Both the position numbers and the translations under genes were made by a program. 64,000 nucleotides of DNA from Vibrio ishigakensis (GTDB taxonomy: Bacteria > Pseudomonadota > Gammaproteobacteria > Enterobacterales > Vibrionaceae), in contig NZ_AP024881.1 of NCBI RefSeq assembly GCF_024347675.1, positions 372,001-436,000 on the forward strand, given 5' to 3'. Shown piece after piece: positions 8,461 to 17,040 of this stretch. How positions within the stretch are numbered: the stretch's first letter is position 1; each line of letters begins with the position of its first letter. The notes below the pieces were generated by a model. The model worked only from the letters and a program-made list of their open reading frames with translations. It had not been told where the DNA came from and made no database searches.

Positions 8461-9200
8461 TGAAAAAGCTACTCGTATTATTATTTGCGTTAGTACCTGC
8501 AATCGGTTTTGCGGCTGGTGGTAGCGCAGTCCCTCTGGACAAAGCAAACAATGATATTCGTGATGAAGCGTCACTGCAGCGCGGTGCTCAAACCTTTATG
8601 AACTACTGTTTTGGCTGTCATGCTACTCAGTATCAGCGTTATGAGCGTGTTGCTACAGACCTTGGTATTCCAGTTGATCTGATGCGTGAGAACCTGATGT
8701 TTGATTCAAACAAAAACATCGGTGACCTGATGACCAACAGCGTACCTCAAGAAGACGCAGCTAAGTGGTTTGGTGTGGCTCCGCCGGATCTAACACTAAC
8801 CGCGCGTGTTCGTGGTGTTGACTGGCTATACACTTATCTTCGTTCATTCTATGAAGACCCAAGTCGTCCATTTGGTGTGAACAACGTTATCTTCCCAAGC
8901 GTTGGTATGCCACATGTACTTGAAGAGCTTCAGGGTGTGCCTAAGCCTATCTATGAAAACAAGATGGTTGATGGCCAAGAAGAGAGCGTAGTGGTTGGCG
9001 TTCAAACCGATGGTACAGGTGAGCTTAGCCAGAGCGAATATGATGATGTGATTCGTGACCTAGTAAACTTCCTAGAATACGCTGGTGACCCAGTTCAGGT
9101 TGAACGTGAGCAAATGGGCTTGTGGGCAATGCTATTCTTACTAATATTTACTGGCGTTGCCTTCCTGCTGTATAAAGAGTATTGGCGCGATATTCACTAA
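8460..9200 (+). CDS. petC: Ubiquinol-cytochrome c reductase, cytochrome c1
   Basis: Cytochrome c1 accepts electrons from the Rieske protein and passes them to soluble cytochrome c in the periplasm. The 246-residue product has a signal peptide of about 18 residues (ending GFAA), a haem c motif CFGCH at Cys50, Cys53 and His54, and a probable Met ligand in VGMPHV. A C-terminal membrane anchor spans about residues 222-240 and is followed by KEYWRDIH. It is the last gene of petABC, with a terminator about 30 bases downstream. Confidence 0.96.
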   Translation: MKKLLVLLFALVPAIGFAAGGSAVPLDKANNDIRDEASLQRGAQTFMNYCFGCHATQYQRYERVATDLGIPVDLMRENLMFDSNKNIGDLMTNSVPQEDAAKWFGVAPPDLTLTARVRGVDWLYTYLRSFYEDPSRPFGVNNVIFPSVGMPHVLEELQGVPKPIYENKMVDGQEESVVVGVQTDGTGELSQSEYDDVIRDLVNFLEYAGDPVQVEREQMGLWAMLFLLIFTGVAFLLYKEYWRDIH

Positions 9201-9229
9201 TTGTGATATCATACGGTGCTGATTTCTGT

Positions 9230-9262
9230 AATGGAGGCGTAATGCCTCCATTCTTATTTTAA
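9230..9262 (+). terminator. Terminator of petABC
   Basis: An eight-bp perfect stem (9231-9238 with 9244-9251, loop GTAAT) is followed by a T-rich run. It separates petC from sspA. Confidence 0.75.
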
Positions 9263-9284
9263 TGAATAATTTACCGGAGGGCTC

Positions 9285-9920
9285 ATGGCTGTAGCTGCCA
9301 ATAAACGTTCTGTGATGACTCTATTCTCAAGTGCTACTGATATGGCTAGTCATCAGGTACGAATCGTTTTAGCTGAGAAAGGGGTAAGTGTAGAGGTTGA
9401 GCTTGTTGATGAAGCTAACTTGCCTACCGAGCTTACAGAGCTAAACCCATATAAATCTGTACCAACCTTGGTTGACCGTGAACTGACTCTATATGATTCA
9501 AAGATCATCATGGAATACCTAGATGAGCGTTTCCCTCACCCGCCGCTAATGCCTGTTTACCCAGTAGACCGTGGTAAGAACCGTCTAATGATGTATCGCA
9601 TCCAACGTAACTGGTACAGCCTTGCTGAGAAGATCATCGCTGGCAACGCTGAAGAAGCGGAAAAAGCTCGTCAAAAACTGCGTAACGACCTACTGATGCT
9701 TGGCCCTCTATTCGCTGAGAGCGAGTACTTCATGAGCGAAGACTTCAGCCTGATCGATTGCTACCTAGCTCCGCTACTTTGGCGTCTACCTACCTTTGGT
9801 ATCGAGCTAACTGGCCCAGGCTCTAAAGAGCTTAAGGTTTACATGAACCGCGTATTCGAACGTGATTCATTCCTAGCTTCCCTAACAGAAGCTGAGCGTG
9901 AGATGCGTCTAGTTCGCTAA
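9285..9920 (+). CDS. sspA: Stringent starvation protein A
   Basis: SspA is an RNA-polymerase-associated protein with a glutathione-S-transferase fold that modulates transcription during starvation and acid stress. The 211-residue product has the thioredoxin-like N-terminal half (MTLFSSATDMASHQVRIVLAEKG) and the all-helical C-terminal half expected of the family. The SspA signature PHPPLMPVYPV is near residues 78-90. The start has GGAGG seven bases upstream. The stop overlaps the sspB start by one base (TAATG), so sspA and sspB are coupled. Confidence 0.96.
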   Translation: MAVAANKRSVMTLFSSATDMASHQVRIVLAEKGVSVEVELVDEANLPTELTELNPYKSVPTLVDRELTLYDSKIIMEYLDERFPHPPLMPVYPVDRGKNRLMMYRIQRNWYSLAEKIIAGNAEEAEKARQKLRNDLLMLGPLFAESEYFMSEDFSLIDCYLAPLLWRLPTFGIELTGPGSKELKVYMNRVFERDSFLASLTEAEREMRLVR

Positions 9921-10399
9921 TGGATATTTCAGCAATGACTCCACGTCGACCTTACCTGCTTCGTGCTTTTTACGAGTGGTTGGTTGAGAATGAGCTGACA
10001 CCACACCTAGTGGTTGATGCCATGATGACGGGTGTTCGCGTGCCTGAAGAGTACGTACAGGATGGTCAAATCATCCTTAACGTTGCGCCTCGAGCAGTAG
10101 GCAACCTAGAGATGAGCAACGAGGCAGTAACCTTCCATGCTCGTTTTGGTGGTCGACCACACTCAGTAATCGTTCCTATCTATGCGGTGCAGGCTATTTA
10201 TGCTCGCGAGAACGGTGCAGGCACCATGTTTGAGCCGGAAGAGGGCTACGATGAGATTGAAGAGAGTGAGGAAACTCAGCACCTCTCTTCAGCTGAGAGC
10301 CTAAAACCGATCGAAGCTGCGCCAAGCGACGAAGACCCAGGCCCAGATGATGAGCCGCCTCGTCCAAAAGGTCGTCCAAGCCTGCGTGTAGTCAAATAG
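9920..10399 (+). CDS. sspB: ClpXP protease specificity-enhancing factor SspB
   Basis: SspB is the adaptor that binds ssrA-tagged peptides and delivers them to ClpXP. The 159-residue product has the substrate-binding domain at about residues 5-110. An acidic, flexible linker (EESEETQ and SDEDPGPDDEPP) follows. It ends in the ClpX-docking tail RPSLRVVK, close to the E. coli RPALRVVK. The usual pairing with sspA supports the call. Confidence 0.96.
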   Translation: MDISAMTPRRPYLLRAFYEWLVENELTPHLVVDAMMTGVRVPEEYVQDGQIILNVAPRAVGNLEMSNEAVTFHARFGGRPHSVIVPIYAVQAIYARENGAGTMFEPEEGYDEIEESEETQHLSSAESLKPIEAAPSDEDPGPDDEPPRPKGRPSLRVVK

Positions 10400-10415
10400 A
10401 CAAGTCGTAATTATT

Positions 10416-10454
10416 AAAAAAGCTCTAGCATCTCTGCTAGAGCTTTTTATTTTG
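10416..10454. terminator. Bidirectional terminator between sspB and dolP
   Basis: A ten-bp perfect stem (10421-10430 with 10435-10444, loop TCTC) is flanked by an A-run and a T-run. It serves two convergent genes. Confidence 0.85.
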
Positions 10455-10468
10455 TTGCGAGAAAAGGA

Positions 10469-11227
10469 CTAGATGTCCTCTTCAACGATTCGGTTTGAAG
10501 AGTCTACATAGTCTACAGACTCTTCTTCAGTAAGGTTCTCTTTTGGTTGAGTCGTGGTCGCCTCAGGTGTTGCTGGGGTAGATTCGGTTAGATCTTCTAC
10601 CGTTGCCTCTTTCTTCTCTGGCTCAGCTGCTTTCTCAACATCATCGATAGCGTTGCTTGCTACTACAAAACCACGGATAACGTGCTTAACATCAGATACG
10701 TTACGCGCAACCTCTGTTGCCACGTTAGCGTGCTCTGCAGTGACGTAACCAAACAGGAATACTTCGTTGTTCTCAGTGATTACTTTAATGCTCGCACCTT
10801 TTAGCTTAGCTTCTCGCGCAAAGGCAGATTTCACCTTGGTAGTAATCCAGCTATCACGGCTCATCTGACTAACACCGATAACAGGCTCAACGCGCAATTG
10901 GTTGTAGACCTTGCTTACACCTGCAACCTCTTTAACCTGCTCGGTTACTTGTTGCTTCATCTCTTCAGTTGGCACCTGTCCCATTAGAACTACGCGACCA
11001 CGATAGGAGTTGGCGGCTATGCGCGCTTGCCCCTTGAAAGGAGATTTGTTACTGATAGCAGCAGCTTCAAACTCTACGTTGTTGTCTTGCCACACTTGGC
11101 GAGTAGAGCGGATATCAGACACGCTTTGGGTGTCGGCACCACGAGTTAGCGAGCCCGCACAGCCACTTAGAAGTAGGCTGGTAAGTAAGGCTGTAGCGGC
11201 CAGTTTGATTTTTCGAGTGTACAACAT
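10469..11227 (-). CDS. dolP: Outer-membrane lipoprotein DolP (YraP) with two BON domains
   Basis: DolP is a lipoprotein of the outer membrane inner leaflet that supports outer-membrane integrity and localises to division sites in E. coli. The N-terminus has a lipoprotein signal with lipobox LSGC (Cys23). Two BON domains follow, at about residues 48-115 and 122-190. The 252-residue product is about 60 residues longer than E. coli DolP (191). The surplus is a low-complexity, acidic Thr/Glu/Pro tail from about residue 195 to EEDI. It begins a minus-strand reading order with diaA, yraN and lpoA upstream, as in E. coli. Confidence 0.9.
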   Translation of the reverse strand: MLYTRKIKLAATALLTSLLLSGCAGSLTRGADTQSVSDIRSTRQVWQDNNVEFEAAAISNKSPFKGQARIAANSYRGRVVLMGQVPTEEMKQQVTEQVKEVAGVSKVYNQLRVEPVIGVSQMSRDSWITTKVKSAFAREAKLKGASIKVITENNEVFLFGYVTAEHANVATEVARNVSDVKHVIRGFVVASNAIDDVEKAAEPEKKEATVEDLTESTPATPEATTTQPKENLTEEESVDYVDSSNRIVEEDI

Positions 11228-11245
11228 GAAATCACCCTAGATTGA

Positions 11246-11836
11246 TTATTCTGTATGACTTGGGAATAGTACCTGATCAATAAGGTCACAGAGACAATGT
11301 AGCGTCAACATATGCACTTCATGAATGCGAGGCGTGCGGTTCGACGGAATGCGGATTTCTACATCGTGTTCACCCAGTAGGCCTGCCATCTCACCGCCGT
11401 CACCACCAGTTAGAGCGATGATGGTCATATCACGGGTTACCGCCGCTTCCATCGCCTTGATGATGTTCTTGCTGTTACCACTGGTAGAGATTGCCAGCAG
11501 GATATCGCCTTTTTGGCCGATGGCACGAACCTGTTTAGAGAACACTTCTTGGTAGTGGTAGTCGTTCGCTACTGCAGTCAGGGTTGCGATATCAGAGGTT
11601 AATGTCATAGCTGGAAGGCTTGGTCGCTCAGTCTCAAAGCGATTCAGTAGGCAGGAGACGAACTGCTGGGAATTGGCGTTAGAGCCACCGTTACCACAAC
11701 ATAGGATCTTGTTGCCGTTAAGCAATGTACTGACCATAGCCTGTGCCGCATGGGTAATGACGTCTGGCAAGGCTTCTGCCGCTGCGATCTGAATCTGGAT
11801 GTTTTCGGTAAAACTGGCTTTGATGCTGTCGTGCAT
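11246..11836 (-). CDS. diaA: DnaA initiator-associating protein DiaA (SIS domain)
   Basis: DiaA is a tetrameric SIS-domain protein that binds DnaA and promotes its assembly at oriC. The 196-residue product equals the E. coli length, and segments such as [18 protein letters not shown] and [19 protein letters not shown] align closely. The frame continues upstream to 11869, but ATG 11836 has AAGGAT at a normal distance and matches the family start. A GmhA-type isomerase is a related alternative, but the neighbours yraN, lpoA and dolP fit DiaA. The start lies two bases after the yraN stop. Confidence 0.93.
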   Translation of the reverse strand: MHDSIKASFTENIQIQIAAAEALPDVITHAAQAMVSTLLNGNKILCCGNGGSNANSQQFVSCLLNRFETERPSLPAMTLTSDIATLTAVANDYHYQEVFSKQVRAIGQKGDILLAISTSGNSKNIIKAMEAAVTRDMTIIALTGGDGGEMAGLLGEHDVEIRIPSNRTPRIHEVHMLTLHCLCDLIDQVLFPSHTE

Positions 11837-11838
11837 GT

Positions 11839-12210
11839 CTATCCTTCGGTTAATGCATTTTGTATCCATTCGATTTGATGCTCTGAGCCTGTGACAGTGA
11901 TGACATCGAATCGAAAGTAGCTGTGATGAGGTGATTTGTTGTTTTTAGCCAGCCATACCTGAGCGGTTTTAAATAGCTTAGCTTGCTTAGAGGAGGTAAC
12001 GGCTTCGCTTGCACTGCCATAGCCCTCGCTACTTCGGTATTTCACCTCTATAAAAATTATTTCTTCTCTATCGAGCATTATGAGGTCGATTTCGCCGCAC
12101 TTTGCTCTAAAGTTTCGCTCAATGAGCTTGAGACCTTGGCCCTGAAGATATTCCAGAGCCTTGGTCTCAAAGGTGTGTCCAAGCTTTAGCTTATTTCTGA
12201 GCAGTCTCAT
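11839..12210 (-). CDS. yraN: YraN family protein (UPF0102, endonuclease-like fold)
   Basis: YraN proteins are small, widely conserved and carry a PD-(D/E)XK-like nuclease core, but their role is not firmly known. The 123-residue product shows the core residues Glu40 and Asp42 (CGEIDLIM) and Glu55-x-Lys57 (FIEVKYRS), so a catalytic site appears intact. The start overlaps the end of lpoA by 20 bases, which suggests translational coupling. The family name is secure and the activity is inferred from the fold. Confidence 0.92.
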   Translation of the reverse strand: MRLLRNKLKLGHTFETKALEYLQGQGLKLIERNFRAKCGEIDLIMLDREEIIFIEVKYRSSEGYGSASEAVTSSKQAKLFKTAQVWLAKNNKSPHHSYFRFDVITVTGSEHQIEWIQNALTEG

Positions 12211-14017
12211 ATTCTGCCCAGCTTAGCTGGCGTTGAACTACGCAGTCGTCATCTATGCTAAGTACGCCAGTCTGACCCTGAACCGTAAGCCCTGGGCTTA
12301 CCTTCATATTTGGAAGTGCATTCACTAGGCTGTATGCATCCATACCAAGCGCGCGCAGACGCTTAACCTGGAAGCTAGATTTCTCCCAAATAGAACCCAT
12401 CTCTTTTTCAAGCTCTTGGTCCGGGCTCACTATCATAGGAATATCGCTGTAGGTTACGCCCGACAGGTCTTGCGATGCACGCTTCACACCTGTGTTGCTC
12501 AGTGAATTAGCGTATAGCTTTGGTGGCGTTGCTTCTGGGTTGATGGCTACGCTGATAAACGGCTTGATAAGGTTTAGCTCAGAGTCTTTAGCAATCACGT
12601 AAACCGCATCGATATCACGGCGAGAGCGCTCAGAAGATTCAAGCTCCATACCCAGTAGCTTGTCCATCTGCGCAATACGGCGTTGGCTCTGCTGAAGGCC
12701 AAACACGCTGTTTACCGCAAGCTGTAGCTGGCTGTTTGATTTAAAGTAGCTGGTTGCCGCCTTAGTATCTTGCTGTTCTTGCCATGCATCTTGGAACGCC
12801 TTAGCCATTCGGCGACCGTAAGAGCCACTCGGTGCAATCACCAGCGGATACTTGGCACCAGACTCTGCTAGGTGTTTTGCCGCTTCTTCTGCTTCTTGTT
12901 CTGGAGATAACGTCACATAGCAGAACTGATTATCAGCAATCACATCATCTGGGAAGTTTAGCGCCAGCATAGGAATTGGATTCGCACTTTCTTGCTGCAG
13001 TTGCTGAAGCTTTTCAATCTCATCCTTCATCAGCGGGCCAACAACAAAGTCGACGTTCTCTTCGATAAGCTGCTGGTCGATCTCTTCGGCACTCGACTTG
13101 TTGCTGTCGATCACTATGTAGTCGGTGTTTGGATCGCGCTCTTGATCGCGCATCATACCAAATACGAATCCATCGCGGATGATCTTGGCCTGTTTCGCAA
13201 ACTTACCACTCAGAGGGAGAACCAGTGCTGTCTTTGCTGGCTGTAGGATCTCTAGTGCCAGCAGTTCACGTAGCTCGGTTGGAGTATAAAGTGCCGCAGG
13301 GTGGCTGAAGTTGTTATCAATCCACTGCTGTACGGTTTTTTGCAGTCTTGGCAGATTTCCACCCAAAGTCAGTTGGTGGATAGCAAGTTCACGCCAGCCA
13401 TCTAGGTCTTTTTCATCTTCATTTACTGTAATGGCACTCAGGTCATCGACAGAGGCTGAGGTTAATAGTGCCCAGATGTGGTCAGAATTCTGTTGCTGCT
13501 GATCTTCGGTTAGGAAGTCCGCTCCATAGATTAGCTCTTCAGCTGCCTTGATTGGTTGATAAAGGGCTTGGTAGATATCAGCACGCAGTTCGTAGTAGCG
13601 ATGCCACTGGTCACGGTCTAGCTTCCACTGGTTCTGGAAGTTCAGTTGCTTGATAGCATCGGTTGGCTGGTCGTTGTTCAAAAGAAGCTCTGCACGAGCC
13701 AATTGCCATTCAGCCTGCTGCGCTTCGCTCATCTGAAGTTGGGCAAGGCGACGGATAATACGGTTCGCAAGATCGGTATTGTTCTCGTCGATTGCCGCTT
13801 TAAGGGATAGAATCAGCCAATCTACCTGCAGTGAGCCTTCGGCACCATCTGCTTTCATCAGATAAAACTCTGAGGTTTGAGTCGGCTCATTCAAAATATT
13901 AGACTGTTGCGCTACGTCCGGGCCCGGTTGGGTTGAACAGGCGGCAAGAAGTACAGACAATGCAATTGGGGTAAGAATGCGTGATACACTGTATTCGGAT
14001 CGTTTTTTTTGCGCCAT
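12191..14017 (-). CDS. lpoA: Penicillin-binding protein activator LpoA
   Basis: LpoA is an outer-membrane lipoprotein that reaches through the periplasm and activates the peptidoglycan synthase PBP1a. The 608-residue product has a lipoprotein signal with LLAAC (Cys27). A helical TPR-like N-terminal domain spans about residues 45-250, and a periplasmic-binding-protein-like C-terminal domain about 255-600. Both E. coli LpoA domains are present, and the total is somewhat shorter than in E. coli (678) because low-complexity linkers are missing. It is divergent from rsmI, the arrangement also found in E. coli. Confidence 0.94.
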   Translation of the reverse strand: MAQKKRSEYSVSRILTPIALSVLLAACSTQPGPDVAQQSNILNEPTQTSEFYLMKADGAEGSLQVDWLILSLKAAIDENNTDLANRIIRRLAQLQMSEAQQAEWQLARAELLLNNDQPTDAIKQLNFQNQWKLDRDQWHRYYELRADIYQALYQPIKAAEELIYGADFLTEDQQQQNSDHIWALLTSASVDDLSAITVNEDEKDLDGWRELAIHQLTLGGNLPRLQKTVQQWIDNNFSHPAALYTPTELRELLALEILQPAKTALVLPLSGKFAKQAKIIRDGFVFGMMRDQERDPNTDYIVIDSNKSSAEEIDQQLIEENVDFVVGPLMKDEIEKLQQLQQESANPIPMLALNFPDDVIADNQFCYVTLSPEQEAEEAAKHLAESGAKYPLVIAPSGSYGRRMAKAFQDAWQEQQDTKAATSYFKSNSQLQLAVNSVFGLQQSQRRIAQMDKLLGMELESSERSRRDIDAVYVIAKDSELNLIKPFISVAINPEATPPKLYANSLSNTGVKRASQDLSGVTYSDIPMIVSPDQELEKEMGSIWEKSSFQVKRLRALGMDAYSLVNALPNMKVSPGLTVQGQTGVLSIDDDCVVQRQLSWAEYETAQK

Positions 14018-14078
14018 GAGTTCTTTAAATCGTGTGGGTTAGTTCCTCTATATTAATCCCTCAAGTGACGGTAAACAA

Positions 14079-14954
14079 ATGACAGATAACAATTCTTGCG
14101 AAACTCCTACAGTAACCGAACAAGGGACCCTCTATATAGTACCCACACCTATCGGAAATCTGGGTGATATTACTGAGCGTGCCGTTCAGGTTCTGAGTCA
14201 GGTTGACCTGATTGCAGCCGAGGATACAAGGCATACGGGGCGTTTACTTTCACATCTAAATATTTCTACTCGCACCTTTGCCCTGCATGACCACAACGAG
14301 CAGCAAAAAGCGCAGGTTCTGGTAGAAAAGCTGTCGCAGGGGCAGAGCATTGCCTTGGTTTCTGATGCAGGCACGCCACTTATCAGTGACCCTGGTTATC
14401 ATCTAGTAAACCAATGTCGTGCGGCAGGGCTAAGAGTCGTGCCTCTTCCTGGTGCGTGCGCTGTGATAGCGGCTCTTAGTGCATCAGGCTTGCCATCAGA
14501 TCGCTTTAGCTTTGAAGGCTTCTTGCCACCAAAGAGCAAGGGGCGTCGTGATAAGTTTCTTGAACTAGCTAAGGTTGAGCGCACCTGTATCTTTTATGAA
14601 TCACCACATCGCATCATGGACTCATTAGACGACATGCTGGCTATTCTTGGCCCTGAGCGTCAGGTGGTCTTGGCGCGTGAGCTGACAAAAACCTTTGAGA
14701 CCATTCAAGGCATGCCATTAGGCGAGCTAATTCCTTGGCTTAAAGAAGATGAAAATCGTACGCGTGGTGAGATGGTACTTCTAGTGCATGGCTATCGTGA
14801 GCAGGCCAGTGATGAACTGCCTGAAGAAGTAAAACGCACCCTTGGCATCTTGGTTAAAGAGCTTCCTTTGAAGAAGGCTGCTGCAATGACGGCTGAGATC
14901 TACAACCTGAAGAAGAATGCCTTATATAAGTGGGGTCTAGAAAACCTAGACTAA
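14079..14954 (+). CDS. rsmI: 16S rRNA (cytidine(1402)-2'-O)-methyltransferase RsmI
   Basis: RsmI methylates the ribose of C1402 in the decoding centre of 16S rRNA. RsmH, encoded further on, methylates the base of the same nucleotide. The 291-residue product is a tetrapyrrole-methylase-fold enzyme. Its signatures are [16 protein letters not shown] near the N-terminus, [24 protein letters not shown] and FYESPHR. The length matches E. coli (286). It is divergent from lpoA and is followed within 55 bases by the RNase P RNA promoter. Confidence 0.96.
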   Translation: MTDNNSCETPTVTEQGTLYIVPTPIGNLGDITERAVQVLSQVDLIAAEDTRHTGRLLSHLNISTRTFALHDHNEQQKAQVLVEKLSQGQSIALVSDAGTPLISDPGYHLVNQCRAAGLRVVPLPGACAVIAALSASGLPSDRFSFEGFLPPKSKGRRDKFLELAKVERTCIFYESPHRIMDSLDDMLAILGPERQVVLARELTKTFETIQGMPLGELIPWLKEDENRTRGEMVLLVHGYREQASDELPEEVKRTLGILVKELPLKKAAAMTAEIYNLKKNALYKWGLENLD

Positions 14955-14969
14955 GGCTAGAACTCTCTG

Positions 14970-14999
14970 TTGTAGACTTTTATTGCTGAGCGCTATACA
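14970..14999 (+). promoter_or_regulatory. Promoter of rnpB
   Basis: TTGTAG (14970-14975) and TATACA (14994-14999) are 18 bases apart. Transcription would begin at about 15006-15009, at the 5' end of the RNase P RNA. Confidence 0.65.
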
Positions 15000-15008
15000 A
15001 TCCGCGCC

Positions 15009-15390
<382 letters not shown>

Positions 15391-15394
15391 TAAG

Positions 15395-15435
15395 ATTAGG
15401 CCTCGAACGAAAGTTCGGGGCCTAATTGCTTTCTG
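15395..15435 (+). terminator. Terminator of rnpB
   Basis: A 14-bp stem (15395-15408 with 15413-15426, loop GAAA) contains one mismatch or wobble position and is followed by a short T-containing tail. It ends the RNase P RNA precursor. Confidence 0.75.
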
Positions 15436-15509
15436 AAAGCAGAGGTTTCATAACTAGTATGAATCTCGTTCCGTAAACTCTTCAGGTTTGACAATTTTCG
15501 GTAGATTAA

Positions 15510-15529
15510 TTGTGAGATTTCACTCACAA
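15510..15529. repeat. Inverted repeat upstream of rsmH
   Basis: Seven-base arms TTGTGAG (15510-15516) and CTCACAA (15523-15529) are separated by six bases. A perfect TTGACA lies 16 bases upstream (15488-15493), without a clear -10 at normal spacing. It resembles an operator at the head of the dcw cluster. It is not a standard CRP site, because the TGTGA and TCACA halves are eight rather than six bases apart. Confidence 0.4.
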
Positions 15530-15598
15530 ACGCTGACGAAACTCTTTGTTTTCAGTACACTAAAGTATTGTTTTCAACAACCCAACCGAGCTTTCCAA

Positions 15599-16549
15599 AT
15601 GAGCGAACAATTCAAGCATGTTTCCGTGCTGCTCGAAGAATCCATCGATGGTCTTAACATCAAGCCAGACGGTATCTATATCGACGGCACCTTTGGTCGT
15701 GGCGGCCATAGCCGAACTATCCTGTCCAAGCTAGGTGAGAACGGCAAGCTTTATAGCATTGACCGAGACCCTCAGGCGATTGCGGAAGCAAACAAGATCG
15801 ATGACCCGCGTTTCAACATCATCCATGGCCCGTTCTCTGGTATGGCTGAGTACGCAGTGGAGCGAGGTCTTGAAGGTAAGGTTGATGGTGTACTACTAGA
15901 TCTGGGCGTATCTTCTCCGCAGCTTGATGACGCAGAGCGTGGCTTTAGCTTTATGAAAGATGGCCCACTGGATATGCGTATGGATCCGACTTCTGGGATT
16001 CCGGTATCTAAGTGGCTCGCTGAAGCAGACGTTGAAGATATCACTTGGGTGATTCGTGAGTTTGGTGAAGATAAACACGCTTGGCGTATCGCCAAAGCTA
16101 TCGTGGCTTACCGCGAGGATGAAGAGAACGAACCTCTAACTCGTACTTCCCAACTGGCAAAGCTTATCTCTGAAGCAGCACCAAAGAGCTTTAAAGAGAA
16201 GAAGCACCCTGCGACTCGAGCTTTCCAAGCGTTTCGCATCTATATCAACAGTGAGCTGGATGAGATCGCGACAGCACTAAATGGTGCCAAGAAGATCCTT
16301 GCACCTGAAGGTCGCTTATCGGTGATCAGCTTTCACTCCCTTGAAGATCGCATGGTGAAGCAGTTTATGCGTAAAGAGAGCAAGGGGCCGCAAGTGCCAC
16401 ACGGTATTCCTATGACGGAAGATCAGATCAAGGCGTTAGGAAGTGCGGCATTTAAGACCGTGGGTAAGGCTATTAAACCATCCAAAAACGAATTGGATGT
16501 TAATGTACGTGCTCGAAGCTCAGTATTGAGAATCGCTGAAAAACTATGA
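15599..16549 (+). CDS. rsmH: 16S rRNA (cytosine(1402)-N4)-methyltransferase RsmH (MraW)
   Basis: RsmH methylates N4 of C1402 in 16S rRNA, the partner modification of RsmI. The 316-residue product carries the SAM site [10 protein letters not shown] near residues 30-39 and [12 protein letters not shown] near 95-106. The frame runs upstream to 15488, but the extra 37 residues are not family-like. Homologues begin near [12 protein letters not shown], so 15599 is used. It heads the dcw cluster here. mraZ, which precedes it in E. coli, is absent. The stop overlaps the ftsL start (ATGA). Confidence 0.95.
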   Translation: MSEQFKHVSVLLEESIDGLNIKPDGIYIDGTFGRGGHSRTILSKLGENGKLYSIDRDPQAIAEANKIDDPRFNIIHGPFSGMAEYAVERGLEGKVDGVLLDLGVSSPQLDDAERGFSFMKDGPLDMRMDPTSGIPVSKWLAEADVEDITWVIREFGEDKHAWRIAKAIVAYREDEENEPLTRTSQLAKLISEAAPKSFKEKKHPATRAFQAFRIYINSELDEIATALNGAKKILAPEGRLSVISFHSLEDRMVKQFMRKESKGPQVPHGIPMTEDQIKALGSAAFKTVGKAIKPSKNELDVNVRARSSVLRIAEKL

Positions 16550-17040
16550 CCAAGAAGACAAGGAAGTTGATAAAGCCTAAACAGGCGGTCACAGCTAAGC
16601 GTAAACCACGTGCCGAGGCATCAAAGAAGGTTCGAGTTAATCGACCTTTCGCGCGCAAGCGCACTAAACCTTCTATCAAGGAGTTGATCACTCAGCCGTT
16701 TGGTGAGCGTATTGAAACCCCTGATCATGAACAGATTCCGCTACTGGGTGTTCATATCGTGCGCGACCTGTTTACCGCAGGTCGTATCCCTATGTTTCTG
16801 CTCATTATTATCTTCTTTAGTGCTATGTCGGTTGTGCTCACCACGCACCTAACTAGACAGGCTATCGATCATAAGAATCAGGCGCTAACGGCACGTGAGA
16901 AGCTGGATGATGAGTGGCGAAATCTTATCATCGAAGAGAATTCGTTGTCTGAGCATAGCCGAGTGCAAAAAGTGGCGGTTTCCGAATTGGAAATGACACG
17001 TCCTGATTCTGATAAGGAAGTCTTGGTTAAACTGAAATGA
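16546..17040 (+). CDS. ftsL: Cell division protein FtsL with long basic N-terminal tail
   Basis: FtsL is a bitopic membrane protein that forms the FtsQLB complex and activates FtsWI septal synthesis. The transmembrane helix is at about residues 81-101 ([17 protein letters not shown]). It is followed by the conserved periplasmic coiled coil with [22 protein letters not shown]. The protein is 164 residues, while E. coli FtsL is 121. The surplus is cytoplasmic: residues 1-45 contain 19 Lys/Arg and a single acidic residue. No other ATG occurs before residue 83, and the ATG at 16546 forms an ATGA overlap with rsmH, so the long form is well supported. It also overlaps ftsI by four bases. Confidence 0.92.
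   Translation: MTKKTRKLIKPKQAVTAKRKPRAEASKKVRVNRPFARKRTKPSIKELITQPFGERIETPDHEQIPLLGVHIVRDLFTAGRIPMFLLIIIFFSAMSVVLTTHLTRQAIDHKNQALTAREKLDDEWRNLIIEENSLSEHSRVQKVAVSELEMTRPDSDKEVLVKLK

Noticed and set aside
15510-15529. Possible CRP site before rsmH
   Set aside because: TGTGA and TCACA are present but separated by eight bases instead of six. Kept only as an inverted repeat.
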